Part shown: in pieces, positions 11,721 through 23,082 of the stretch
Layout of the letters: the number at the start of each line of letters is the position of its first letter
How positions within the stretch are numbered: position 1 is the first letter of the stretch
Assembly: GCA_023512835.1 (NCBI GenBank)
Contig: CM042090.1
Span: 11,811,343 to 11,875,342, forward strand
Origin: Taxillus chinensis
Taxonomy: Eukaryota; Streptophyta; Magnoliopsida; Santalales; Loranthaceae
Length of the DNA stretch: 64,000 nucleotides
Direction of reading: 5' to 3'
Made by a program: the position numbers and the translations under genes
Notes under the pieces: model-generated
What the model was told of the DNA's origin: nothing
Database searches by the model: none
Seen by the model: only the letters and a program-made list of their open reading frames with translations

Positions 11721-14700
11721 TGAGTGGTAAGGAGTTTTGGAACGGTGAAGCCATTGAAAGTGTCGACGTCAAAAAGTTCTTTCAGCTTCTCATCACAGAT
11801 GATTCTCCTTTTATCAGATGGATCCTTCAAAGGCAAGCAAAGAAGAAGGGACAATCTAAAATTATATTGCTTAACTTCATGTCACTATATACTAACTACC
11901 AGTCCCTATACAAAGAACAATGCTTGAGGGGTTTTAAGTGCAGAAATAGCTGGACTTTTTGTGCACAATTTAACAGTTCTCCTTCCTTTCCCCTTCAATA
12001 AAGCAACAGCTATACAAGTAAACTGAGCATTAATAACTTCAGATGCTGATCATCGGAAAACCAAGTGTGGATAAGTAATCACATACCTGAAGGTTGTTTT
12101 GCTTTATGTATTCCCACATTTTCTTCACTACATCAACCCGTGATAATATATCCTCTCCAGTCCCAAGGAACTTTACAAGAGCATCTGATAGCGGAAGAGG
12201 AGCATTCAATCCGCTTGAGTTACCTCCTTTCTGTCGTTTTTCCTTTGGCTTTGGCTCGTCATCTGCATCTACAGTGGTTAATGCATTGTAGGAAACAAGA
12301 ATAAGAATGCACAATGCACCGGTACTAGCACATGCTTACTAGAAATCATTTATATTAACTGGTTTGGTTTTTTCAAGCTATGTTCTGGCAGTCAAATATC
12401 ATGCCATCACCCGTCATGCCATCACAACATTGGCAGTCAAATATCATGTATTGAAGTCACGTCTAGCTTCCTGATTAGAGCAGCCCTTACCAGGACTAAT
12501 GTTTTGGTTTTGAAAGTTCATTCCTCCCCCTTCTCCGCAGGCCTGAGGCTTCCTTTGAACCATAAAAAAAATTTAATGTAGAATTGAAGCATTGGACAAT
12601 ACAGGACACCATAGAGAATATAAATAGGAATCTATTTACTGGTGAACCAGAATGTTTGAAAGCAACCCCACAATCATAGAATAAATTGAATTCCCAAGTT
12701 TGATATAAGCAACCATATTTGTCAAAATGCCTGAGCGTTGGTTAAGCAATTGAGCATTCTCAGGCTTCATTTTGGCAAAACCTTTGAAAAGCTGTGAAGA
12801 GTAAGCACTTTGCAGGGCAAAGTGATGCTTAAGCATCCAAAGCGGCCGCTTTGAACGGTTTGTGGGAAAAGCAGGTGCTTTTCCTACATCAGGCGCTGTC
12901 ATCTCTCTTTATAGCCATTATACTCTCATTTGTCTTGTAAATTGATAAGCGGTGACCAATTTTCTTTGCCGTGATTGATGAGTGATGATATTAAGCTTCC
13001 ATTTAAACTCTTCCTACTATCTATACATGTATGCAAATTTAAAAAAAAAAATGTTAAGGACCTCTAGTAGGTTCTTTGGGTTCTGTTAATTGTGATGTAT
13101 CTAAATTCTTTCTATATTTTGCTTGTTACTTGCTTTGTCATATAATTAAATGTAGTTATGTACTTTGCCTATTTTGTTATTATCGCTAGTGTCCAAGCCC
13201 CCCTAAACTGCATTGACTCACTTTGACACGCTGACAACCATGTAAGCAACAGGTGGACTTTTTGCAATTCAGCAAGAGCAGGGTTTATTGCTTTCACCTT
13301 CTCTTGCTTGCTTTCGCTGCTTCTCCTTTGGCGTATACATATTTGAACCTGCATAGTTTGGAAACTTATTTTAAATGTTTGAAAAACTAAGAGAAATATC
13401 TTTAACACTAACAAAGGCATAATTAAGCATGCCCTGAAAATCCATATTTCCATAGCCATTCAAAATAACATAACCTATGCAACTTTTAACCAATTAAAAG
13501 ACCACAACCCAATGGTGGGGTCTCCGCACCAGTAGGCTGCCCGGGCTGGGATACAGAAACCATCACTGGAGATTTGGTTTTCTGTTTAATTTTCTGGTAT
13601 ACAAAGACCCATTAAGTGTAGAATACATAAACCATCACTGGAGATTTGGCTCTGTTTTATGACCAAGTATGGACATTTTAGCTTAACAACATTGAAAATT
13701 TAAATACAAGCTGGAGAAACCTTTCCTGATAATGTTTACATTAATTTAGGCTATACTTCCGGTATTAAACATCCCTTCCTTTCAAAGTTTGTACGGTATA
13801 TAACAGTGGACTCCCCTACCCTATAACTTCCCTGGCAGATTTCTCAGTGTTAGCAATTTTGTTCTTCATTAGAAAGGTAGAAAATAAAATTTAAAACAGA
13901 ATTTCATGATCATATTCATATTGAATGCACAGATTACAAATTTATAGGGACATGTAATTTGGCACAAGCTCTAACTAAATAATAAAATAATGGCATGTGA
14001 TTGCTGACTTGGCCCCTATCCCATGTAAATAATAAAATAAAAGGAGAATGAACTAATATTCTAACAGTTAACAACAGTATATATCACAGCTTCTATTTCT
14101 GTAAGGAATAATTAAGGCATATGTATTCTGAAATCAGATTTCAAAAAAAATGAATAAAAAATATATAGATACGTAATGTAGCAATACCACTTCAGAAATT
14201 ACTATTCTTGACTACTAAAAGCATGATTTAGTGTGAACATATCAATGGAACTGCTAGATTGATAATAGTATGATTGCCATTTAGCATCATCACTGCTACT
14301 CAGCAATATAAACATTAGGAACCTATAATGCAAAAATAATGGTAGATGGTACACTACCTCAATAATGTTATGTAATTTAAATGCCATGAGGTTATTATAT
14401 ATTATATTAATTCAGGACTCAATGATGTCCTTTCTTGATAGTTTAGAGAAAGCTCCGGATTTTTGTTTAATGGCCATTTGAGGTATGTTTCCATCTACCT
14501 GTTCAATAATGTTTCCATCTCTCTTTGAACTAAGCATTCGGATAAGTCTCATATCAACTCTCGGATCATGGACTCTAGTGTCACGGATCACATAACAAAC
14601 TCTCTCCAAATGCCTTTACCACATATTTCCTATGTCCCAGTAATAGAAAAATAGCTACTATAAATGATTCTCTCACCAATGTGGCTAATATAGAAAATGT

Positions 14701-17700
14701 CATAAGCCCCTCACTTATTTTATGTCATGTTCTCCATGTTTAAAGATTATCCACCAATCTTATCTCTATTCAAAAACTTATCCAAGATTTATCTTGTCAA
14801 GTAACATTTTCTCATAACTATTGTCTATTTCGGGACAATGATTCGATAAGGACAATTGGGCGTGCTAGAAAACGAAGTAACTCTACTACTTTAAACTACC
14901 GCACCAGTTAAACATTATCAATAACAACTTTCTCCAATCTCTTGTGTCCCGACATGTGTTTCCGAATAAGGGCAAAATTTGATTATACGATCACTATCTT
15001 AGACAACCTTCTTTTAGTGTTCTGAAAATTATGTTTCCATTATTATTCAAAAATTTAAATGTTAAAAATTTTCATTGTGATACCTGTGAGCTTGTTAAAC
15101 ACAAATGTGCTTCTTATCCAAACAATCATATAAGGAGTTCCATTTTCTATTATTCATAGTAATACTTGGGGAGCCTCTAATGTTTCCAATATCTTTAGGG
15201 TCCAATGGTTTGTTTTCTTTATTAATGATTGTTCTCATGTTACCTAAATTCTCTTATTTAAATAAAAATCCAATGTTAGAATCATTCTCCCCAATTTTTT
15301 CTCGTTAGTATCAAAAGATTAACAATGCTAGGAATTACTTCAATCAAACCCTAACTCTCTACTTTCAAAATAAAGGAATCATACATGAATCCTCCAAATA
15401 TGGTTATACTCCTTAACAGAATGATCTCATTAAATAAAAGAATGATCATCTTCTTGAGTCTACTAGGGTTTTCCTTTTCCATAATCACATTCCTAAATCC
15501 CTTGGTGAGAAAGCTATCCTTACAACCACTCATCTCATAAATCAACTTCCCTTCAAAGACCTATAAATTTGCAGCCCAATGAAGGTCCTCTCAACCTTCT
15601 ATCTTAATTTAAGCACTACCAATAATCATGTTCTTCACATCTTTGGGTGTGTTGCTTTTGTTCATATCCATAATGAAAATTGTAACAAACTTCATCCATT
15701 GGCATTGAAATGCTTGTTTGTGGGATATCCTCCCATACAAAAGAAATATAAGTGTTATCACCTTCCATCTCGCAAAGTTTTTCTCTCCGCAAATGTAACT
15801 TTCAATGAAAGAGATTCATATTACACCCCTCCTCTTTAAGAGGAGAATTCATACTTATACTTAGAGAAGGATGGGAACTTCCTTCTTGTAAGGTGTCTCT
15901 TCTCACATCTGCACTAACTCCTGCATTTGAACTATTCTTGAACAAACAATACTTCCAACCTCTCAAACTCCTATCCTTGATCTTGCTCCTAATAATGGAT
16001 GATATGACAAGGTGTTTTTGAGGAATCTGTGCATGCTCAAGACTCATCTTTGACTCCAACACTTGAGGTAGCAATCCTTGATTCCCCATCTCCAATTTCT
16101 ATTTATGACCATGATTTTTCCATTGCCCCTAGGAAAGGAACTAGAGAATGCACTAAAAGTCCTTTGTATCCTCTAGAGAATGCACTAAAAGTCCTTTGTA
16201 TCCTCTTTCACATTATTTATTATTCCATGAATTCTTATCCTCTTACATATCCTTCTTGGTTAGCTTAAACACCATATATATTCTTTGTCTGAGGCTTTAT
16301 CAAAGAGAGAATGGAGATAAGGTATGAATGTGGAAATGGAGGCTCTGGAGAAGAATAAAACCGAAGACTAATGTCATTGCCTCCCAATAAGAAACCTATG
16401 GGATGTAAATAAATATACGATGTGAAATATAAAGCAAATAATTCAATTAAGAGATACAAAACAAAATTAGTAGTCAAAGGCTACACTTAAATGAGATTGA
16501 TTACTCATAAACGTTTGCTCCAGTTGCTACAATACCGGTAGATTATTGTTGCTTTTTTGTAGTTAATTATGGATGCGATTTGCAGCATCTTGATGTAAAA
16601 AATGTTTTTCTAGATGTTGAGTTAAAGGCAAGCTTCGAAAAAACGAGCTGAGATGCTGCCTCGACACTAAACCACTTGGAAGTGCCGCCTCAGAAGTCAT
16701 ATCTGCCATTGCCTGAGTCAGTAAAGTGAGGCGGTCTAAGGCAGCCCGTTCCACCCCATCATCTCGTATCCGGGATGAGATGCCTGCTTCAACATAGCCA
16801 GATGCATTTATAGTTTTAAACAAGTTAAAAACAATTAGAGCTGAGTAGCTAACCTTTCCCTTTCCCAATCTCAACTCGCATCAAAGACTCGAAGTCACTT
16901 CGCCTCTTCCTCCGTCATCATTGTTGATCATCGAAGAAGACTTAGCAACGTTGTCATCGTCGAAGTAACAACATCGTCATTCCAACATCGTGGTCAAACT
17001 CATCCCAAGGTGAGTAACCGATAACATGAGTTAACTTAAATGCTAACTCACAATTTATTTCAAATTTCAAATAAATTTATAATTAATTTTATTTCAAATG
17101 TTAACATGAATAAGGAAACTAACGTACTATCTATAACTAATTTTATTTTAAATTTTAATTATATTTATTCTTATAGATACGATTTATTGTCATATAATGA
17201 CAAATAATTAGATAAGTGATCGAAGTTGAATGACTTATCCAATAATGAAAATGAAGATGATAAATTATATTAAAAATCCTAACTTTCGTCCATTAGAGAT
17301 GGACAACAACTTATTGAATGAAGATTAGATTTCTGTTTAAGTTATTGGAGTTTTGGGTTTGATGTATGACTAGAGATTTGAGTGAATGTTAGACTTCATT
17401 TGATAATTATAGTATGATTTTATTATTTTAAAATTAGATTTGCACAAATTTCATTTTATATATTTAAAAAAAGAAATTGTCATTGACGGTTGAGGTGCCT
17501 ACCTCGACTATCTTGAGGTGCCCACCTCAACGTATGATATTAAATCCGTACCATACCACATTATGTATTTTTAAACCTTGGCTGGAGGATAAATCTACAT
17601 AGAAGTTTCACTCGCTTATGATGAAAAATTGACTACTAACATTGTGAGTAAATTGACAAATACCTTTTATGATTTTAAACAAGAAAAATGTCACGTACCA

Positions 17701-20700
17701 CTGGAATTGGGTAACTAGTGAGTCACCATAATGACGTAACAATATACCAGATTATCAGAGGAAGGAAACAAATAAATTACTGTCATCTAGGAAGCCCATC
17801 GGGTGTTATAATATCTCAAAAAAAGGAGGTTTGGCTATTGAGACCTATACAAATGTTGATTATGCAAAATTAATTATTGACAAAAGATCAACATCTAGGT
17901 ATTGCATCCTTCTTAGTAGAACTTAGTAATTTTAAGTAAAAAGCAAAATGTAGTAACCCGATCTAGTACATAAGCAGAATTCCAAGCAACAGCTAATGTG
18001 TGTGTGAATTACTTTGGATAAAAATTATCCTAAATGATTTAAAGATTCATAGAAAAGGTCTAATAAGGTTGTACTATGATAATAAATTTGCTATCAGCAT
18101 ATCGCTCACAACCCAGTACAACACAATCGAACAAAGTACATTAAAAATCATACACTTCATTAAGAAGAAGTTAAATAATGGCTTGATCTGTACACCTCAT
18201 GTATCCATTCATGGTCAATTGGCTGATATTCTCGCTAAATGGTTAAACAATCTAGTGTTTCTAAACATCCAATTCAAGCTAAGAATAGAAAATACCTATT
18301 CACCTTAGGGAGAATGTTGGAAGTTGATTCAAATTCATTAATGTGGCATGATTGCTATTAGTTGGTGTTGCATGTGCAAAGTAGCGGGAAAGTCCGTTGA
18401 CTACTATCCTGGTTTGCTCGAGTGCTTTGGGACTTGGTCTTGGTCTTAAGGTTGTTTGACCTTCAATGGATAATACCTTGGTGCCTATCAATCCTTTTCT
18501 CTAGTTGGTCCAATCAAGTAGGAAGAAATTCAATTATTTTGCATGCTATTTCTCACTGTATTATTTGGTATTTATGTCATGCTGACGTATAACAATAGCT
18601 TTGGAACCTCAAAACGCTATTATTCCACTTAATGGACTGTCTCTTGTTTCTATTAACAAAGCCCACTAATAAAACATTGTCGTTTCTAAATTCCAAAGAC
18701 TGGTTCGTCATGCGAACATATGATATAGCTCTGGATCTTTAAAACAGTGTTGTTCTACTAAATAAACTGTACCTTGTTTATTTTACCAAATCCAATTAAT
18801 AAAATGCTATCATTTCTGAATTCGAGAGGCTCTGGTTCGTCATGCTGACGTATGACAGTAGCTCTGGAGCTTCAAAATGGTGTCTTTCCAAGGTGAAAGC
18901 CCTTCTAATTCATCAAGTGAAAGTTTGGCAGTGATTCTAAGGCACCAAAATGTCACTGTTTCATGATGCAGATCATACTGGACATCAAGTTGTCATTTCA
19001 GGGGTAAGACTAAACTGGGCATGAAGACGTCATCATTTCATAGGCCAGACTGAATTGGAGCATCACGCTGATGTAAGCAAGGACATCTAGAGTGCCAAGT
19101 AGGAATCCCACGAGAGGAAGAACAAGAAGGAATCACACAAGGGGAACACGGAAGGAGGAGAAATCACGTTCCTCAGTTAGGGTTTGCAATCCTTATTCTC
19201 AATTTGCTTTTTATTTTATTTTTTGTCCTTTTTCATGATTTTCCTATACAATAATTTAAAAAAAAAAACTGCTAAATGGCATCCTTTAGCTAGCAATTTT
19301 TTAATTTTTTTGAAGTCTGGCTTCAAAGAGGCACTCACCTCAGGTTTCCCTGCACCTTGCCCTAGACACGCACCTAACTAAAGCCACCTTGCATAGTGCA
19401 GATAAGGCGCAACTTGCTGTGCCTTGCCTACCTTCAGTACATAGGTGAGCAGCACCTAGCTTGTTTTCAACAACTACGCATAGGGGCCCACATTAAGCAA
19501 GAAAAATGTACAGTCATAAGGTTTGCACAGGCCTTCAAGAAAATAGTCCCCATAAAATCTATCAAATCAATCGTTAACATTAAACTGGTAATTCAAAATG
19601 CTAGGTCGTAGCTTAAATCCAAGATAAGATTATTTAAACCAATTCACGCATCATATGGCACTGTTGTTGGTTGATCTCCTAATTCAATAGTTGTTAAATC
19701 TTCCGGTCCATTAAATTAATATATTCATTAATGGGCGTTAGCTCATATGTATCTCCTTGTCCACCCGTTTTCAATAGGATTGTACTGAGCAATGTTTAGG
19801 GCTCAAGGTCTAATAATAACTAGATTCTAATCAATCTAATAAATGTAAAAATACATTTTTAAAAAAGTCTATGATATAAAATAAATTTAAGAATAAAGAA
19901 GAGCCAGCATTTGACAGTTAGTAGAATAAAGCACAAAAAAAAAAAGACGTCTCATAGATCTAAAAGATAAAAATCAGAAAACAATAACACAAAAATATTT
20001 CTAAACAATAGTGATAGTAAAGGCATTGGTTTTCATGAAAAGACAAGCATTACAAGGGCAAACTTTGCAAAATAAACGAAAAAATTCGTGTTTAATAAAT
20101 TCAAATAGGGAACTTGATTTGCTGGACTAAACATCCAAACCAAACAAATTTGTTAACATTAGGATTCATATTTTTTTATTCATTCATAAAAACATTGTAC
20201 GTGGCATTGCCCCCAACCCCAATGTCTGTCTACTCCCGAACTTGAGGGAAATAAATATATAAATAAATCATCAGCTTTTAAGACAACCGCAGGCAATCCT
20301 TGCATAATTTCAGAAGAGTGTAATAATATTAACTCGTGCATTGAAGTTTTACATGAGCAACGCTTAAGGGTTTAAAATAAAAAACTCACTCCTCTCAGGA
20401 AAAATCCTACATCCACCATTGGTTGAGGATGGATGGAGGGTGGAATTATTTCCAATATTAGTGATGGATCCAGCCAAGTCATAACTTGCCAATCACCCTT
20501 GGGGGAAATGAATTTTAAATTGGGCAAGAGTTTCCTTGAGGAGCTAGAACGACCCAAATTAAGAAATTCCTATAGCATATGCGGGTTTTGATGATTTAAA
20601 GCTTCCCATGATTACAAAAAAAATAATAGCAATAATAATAAAGCACCTCTCTCACAAGTAAGAACAAGGTGGATGGCCGTGACTTTGGTCAAAACCATAT

Positions 20701-21663
20701 AAGATCAGTAACCTAAACAGAATTTCAAAAGCTACTATACAATTTGTAAATAAAATTTGGGTCTACCTCACATTTGAATTTATTTTAAAATTATTCATAT
20801 ATGAGGATGCGGGCAGCTGAAACCCCACGATCCATCATTTTCTGCATATATATATAACAGTAATATAAGATCTCAGTAATCCAACTAGGATTAAATCAAA
20901 ACCTTACCATCTTCTGCCTCAAGTGGCCATATGTGCTTTGTTAGGGCTTTATTCATTTGGAACATGTTGATAGAATCGACCTCAAAAATGGTCCGTAATA
21001 GCTCATCACATAGTATATCCCTCCTGTTGTTTGGGTCCTGCAAATTTTTCTCTCTAATATAGGCCCACAGTTGCTTGACAACCTAGAACATAGTCAATGA
21101 GCATGTAACTAGCACTGAACACTAGTTATTTTATCAGATCAATAATAACAAAGGAAAAAAGAATTAAGGAGAACTCTCTTGATGCACCTCAGTTCTAGCC
21201 ATTTCTGAAACCCCAACAACATTCTGAAGTTGAGGAGAAAGGCTGCATAATTTATTAAATCCACCTCTTTTCTTGATCTCTTTAATCTCCACTTTAGACC
21301 TGTTAAAGACATACAGAAAATGACTTTTGAATAATATTTAGAAGATTAGAATACGCTCCATAACATATTAATGTCAATAACAAATTCCTTCAGAAAATCC
21401 CCCAAACCATTAAGCACAAAAAACATACCCAACGAAAAACCTTTACGAAACTCATGTGTCATAATTACGTTTCAGATTACCTTTTGCATTGAAACAACTG
21501 AAGTTTCAATATCAGAACCATCGACCATCTAAAGTAATTATAAAGCACAAACAAGAACATCATACATGTTGTTCAAACTGGAGGACAGCATTTATCAGGA
21601 ATTTGAGGAGCTGGGAGTTCTCAATTTTTACCAAATTCAAGTGCACTGATAAGCTAGTTTATA

Positions 21664-21719
<56 letters not shown>

Positions 21720-23082
21720 CTTTCTCTGTTATGATGTTGAAAACAAAGAAACAAAAATGACATGATTCAAACAACAAACAAGTCTTAACACGTTTAATTA
21801 TTTCAGCAAGTGGAAAAGGCACAAGTGGCCAGAAAATATTGAGATGCTAACAAAATCAATTTCATGGAAAGCAATGAGGATATGGAGGCTAAGGACTTCT
21901 CAGATTGAAATACCATCGACAGATTAAAATGACATGATTCGAACAACAAACAAGTCTTAACACGTTTAATTATTTCAGCAAGTGGAAGGCACAAGTGGCC
22001 AGAAAATATTGAGATACAAACAAAATCAATTTTATGAAAAGCAATGAGGATATGGAGGCTAAGGAGTAAGGACTACTCAGATAGAAATACTATCGACGGG
22101 TTAGGCTGCATAACAAGATTGTAGGTGGGAGTATTTAAAAGGGAGAGTTGGCTTCTCTGTAAGTTTTTTGGCACTTGTATGCTGGGCCAATCTCAGCCAT
22201 TTCTGTCAGCGCCCATCCTAGAGATAAGACGGGCATAGGACAAGCATCAAAGATTCCTAGAGGCAGCCACTTCATTTAAATAGTCATTCTGCCTTTGGAC
22301 AAAGAACATAGCTCATAGCTGCACAGCAGTGAATGTATGCAATAAAAATCTTAGTAGGTTTTATGATATTAGTACATGCAACATCTAAGATAATTTCCCA
22401 TAGCAAATTCTAGCAAAAAAACATGGGCTGAAATGTAGCCTATACCCTAAAAAATATAAAGAAATTGTTGGAAAGAGATGATAAAATAAACTCTTTTCGA
22501 TCTGAACTCCCAGCCCAGGCCTTAACACATTCCATACCGCCAAGCATGTGAATTCGAAATGCTACTATAAATATAGGCTAGAAACGCATAATTAAACAGA
22601 TGTTAATCAATTAAATTTTAAGATTTTCACATTAAAAAAACACAAATCAAGCAATGGTATGAGAAGGAATTAGAAGACCATAACAACAAAGGAAGGAAAA
22701 ATTAATAAATGAACCCTCTTTTTTTTGTAGCACTCTTTTGGTTGCTTTCTTCCTCATCATCATCATCGCCATCGTCATTGTCATCGTCACCTCCCTCCTT
22801 GGAACCAGAGCCCTCCTCGCTTTCCTCTAACTTCACCTTGTCCTTCTGATCTTCCTCGTCATATTGCTGCCTCCGTTCATCGTTTTCCTCGGTCTCGGTT
22901 TTCTCGAACTGAGTCTGGAGGAACAAATCGACCTGTTCACGGACGAACACCTTCTTGTCGGACAAATCGACGCCCAACTCTAGTTCGAGTCGGCGGCGGA
23001 GGGTGGCAGTGGTGGTCGTGTTGAGGTCGGAGTTTCGGAGGAGTTCGTGAAGCCGGCCGACGAGGTTTGAGTCCGACACCAT
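11693..23082 (-). CDS. SWIB/MDM2-domain protein with DEK_C N-terminus (six exons, 339 aa)
   Basis: The coding exons on the minus strand are 22715-23082, 21188-21299, 20908-21082, 13298-13348, 12087-12268 and 11693-11824. They sum to 1,020 bp, are in phase throughout, and all introns are GT-AG. Residues 1-60 form a DEK_C-like helical domain (starts MVSDSNLVGRLHELL). Residues 60-117 are strongly acidic. Residues 133-213 are a first SWIB domain (QLWAYIREKNLQ...ILCDELLRTIF). A short basic linker follows, and residues 254-335 are a second SWIB domain (MWEYIKQNNLQ...IICDEKLKELF). The architecture matches plant homologues of yeast UAF30 and other nuclear SWIB proteins linked to chromatin and rDNA transcription. 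The 51-bp fourth exon (PKEKQRKQARE) is phase-symmetric, so it could be skipped. The third intron is 7.6 kb and contains a Copia relic. Exon calls come from splice sites and homology, without transcripts. Confidence 0.92.
12806..12884. repeat. Cluster of four adjoining palindromes
   Basis: Four inverted repeats follow one another within an intron. They are CACTTTGC/GCAAAGTG with a 3-nt loop (12806-12824), the perfect 12-mer ATGCTTAAGCAT (12825-12836), the perfect 16-mer CAAAGCGGCCGCTTTG (12838-12853), and GGAAAAGCA/TGCTTTTCC with a 2-nt loop (12865-12884). Similar hairpin chains occur in some hAT-type MITEs, but no terminal repeats were identified here. Confidence 0.85.
14420..18314 (+). mobile_element. 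Decayed Copia retrotransposon in the SWIB intron (opposite strand)
   Basis: Reading across frames shows the Copia order. A protease relic lies near 14563 (DSSVTDHIT in place of DSGATDHMT), then a GAG-pre-integrase Cys motif (FHCDTCELVKHKC, about 15060). Integrase blocks follow (FVFFINDCSHV, about 15210) and the integrase C-terminal region FGCVAFVHIHNEN at 15640-15836. Reverse transcriptase pieces appear near 16470-16620 (LDVKNVFLDVELK), and RNase H at 17770-18308 (RRSTS...CELLWIKIILNDLK). Stops and shifts are numerous, so it is dead. It is interrupted at about 16626-17580 by unrelated DNA. A purine-rich tract and TGTTGGAAG at 18315 mark the start of its 3' LTR. No 5' LTR was found. Confidence 0.85.
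16626..17580. other. Unclassified insertion inside the Copia relic
   Basis: Copia reverse transcriptase similarity stops after LDVKNVFLDVELK and resumes about 950 bp later. The inserted part contains repeated GAGGTGCCTACCTC-like motifs near 17503-17530 and ends near TTTTTAAACCTTGGC. No matching terminal repeat or coding region was recognised, so its class is open. Confidence 0.4.
18576..18890 (+). repeat. 131-bp tandem repeat, about 2.4 copies
   Basis: Units begin with GTCATGC at 18576, 18707 and 18839, so the period is 131-132 bp. Each unit contains the motif TAGCTCTGGA(A/T/G)C or close variants. The array lies just behind the 3' LTR start of the Copia relic and may be part of that LTR or an independent satellite-like duplication. 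Confidence 0.8.
18891..20907. other. Remainder of the large SWIB intron
   Basis: No exon with correct phase and SWIB similarity was seen here. A block at about 19325-19450 contains repeated CACCTTGCC/GCACCT words resembling a degraded dispersed repeat. The minus-strand open frame at 20372-20557 has no recognisable homology. Confidence 0.45.
21666..21716. repeat. (CA)n microsatellite
   Basis: About 25 CA units inside SWIB intron 1. Long open frames across it on either strand are artefacts of the repeat. Confidence 0.95.
21754..22100. repeat. Direct tandem duplication of about 172 bp
   Basis: The segment starting AAAATGACATGATTC at 21754 is repeated from 21926 with few changes (shared words include GTCTTAACACGTTTAATT and CACAAGTGGCCAGAAAAT). 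It lies in SWIB intron 1 right after the CA repeat. Confidence 0.9.

Noticed and set aside
13500..13570. Possible SINE or LTR fragment (GGTGGGGTCTCCGCACCAG)
   Set aside because: No pol III boxes, ends or duplications were seen.
20372..20557. Possible extra exon in the large SWIB intron
   Set aside because: No similarity to SWIB proteins, and the flanking exons already join in phase without it.
21489..21822. Open frames with Thr-His or Cys-Val runs
   Set aside because: Produced by the CA microsatellite.
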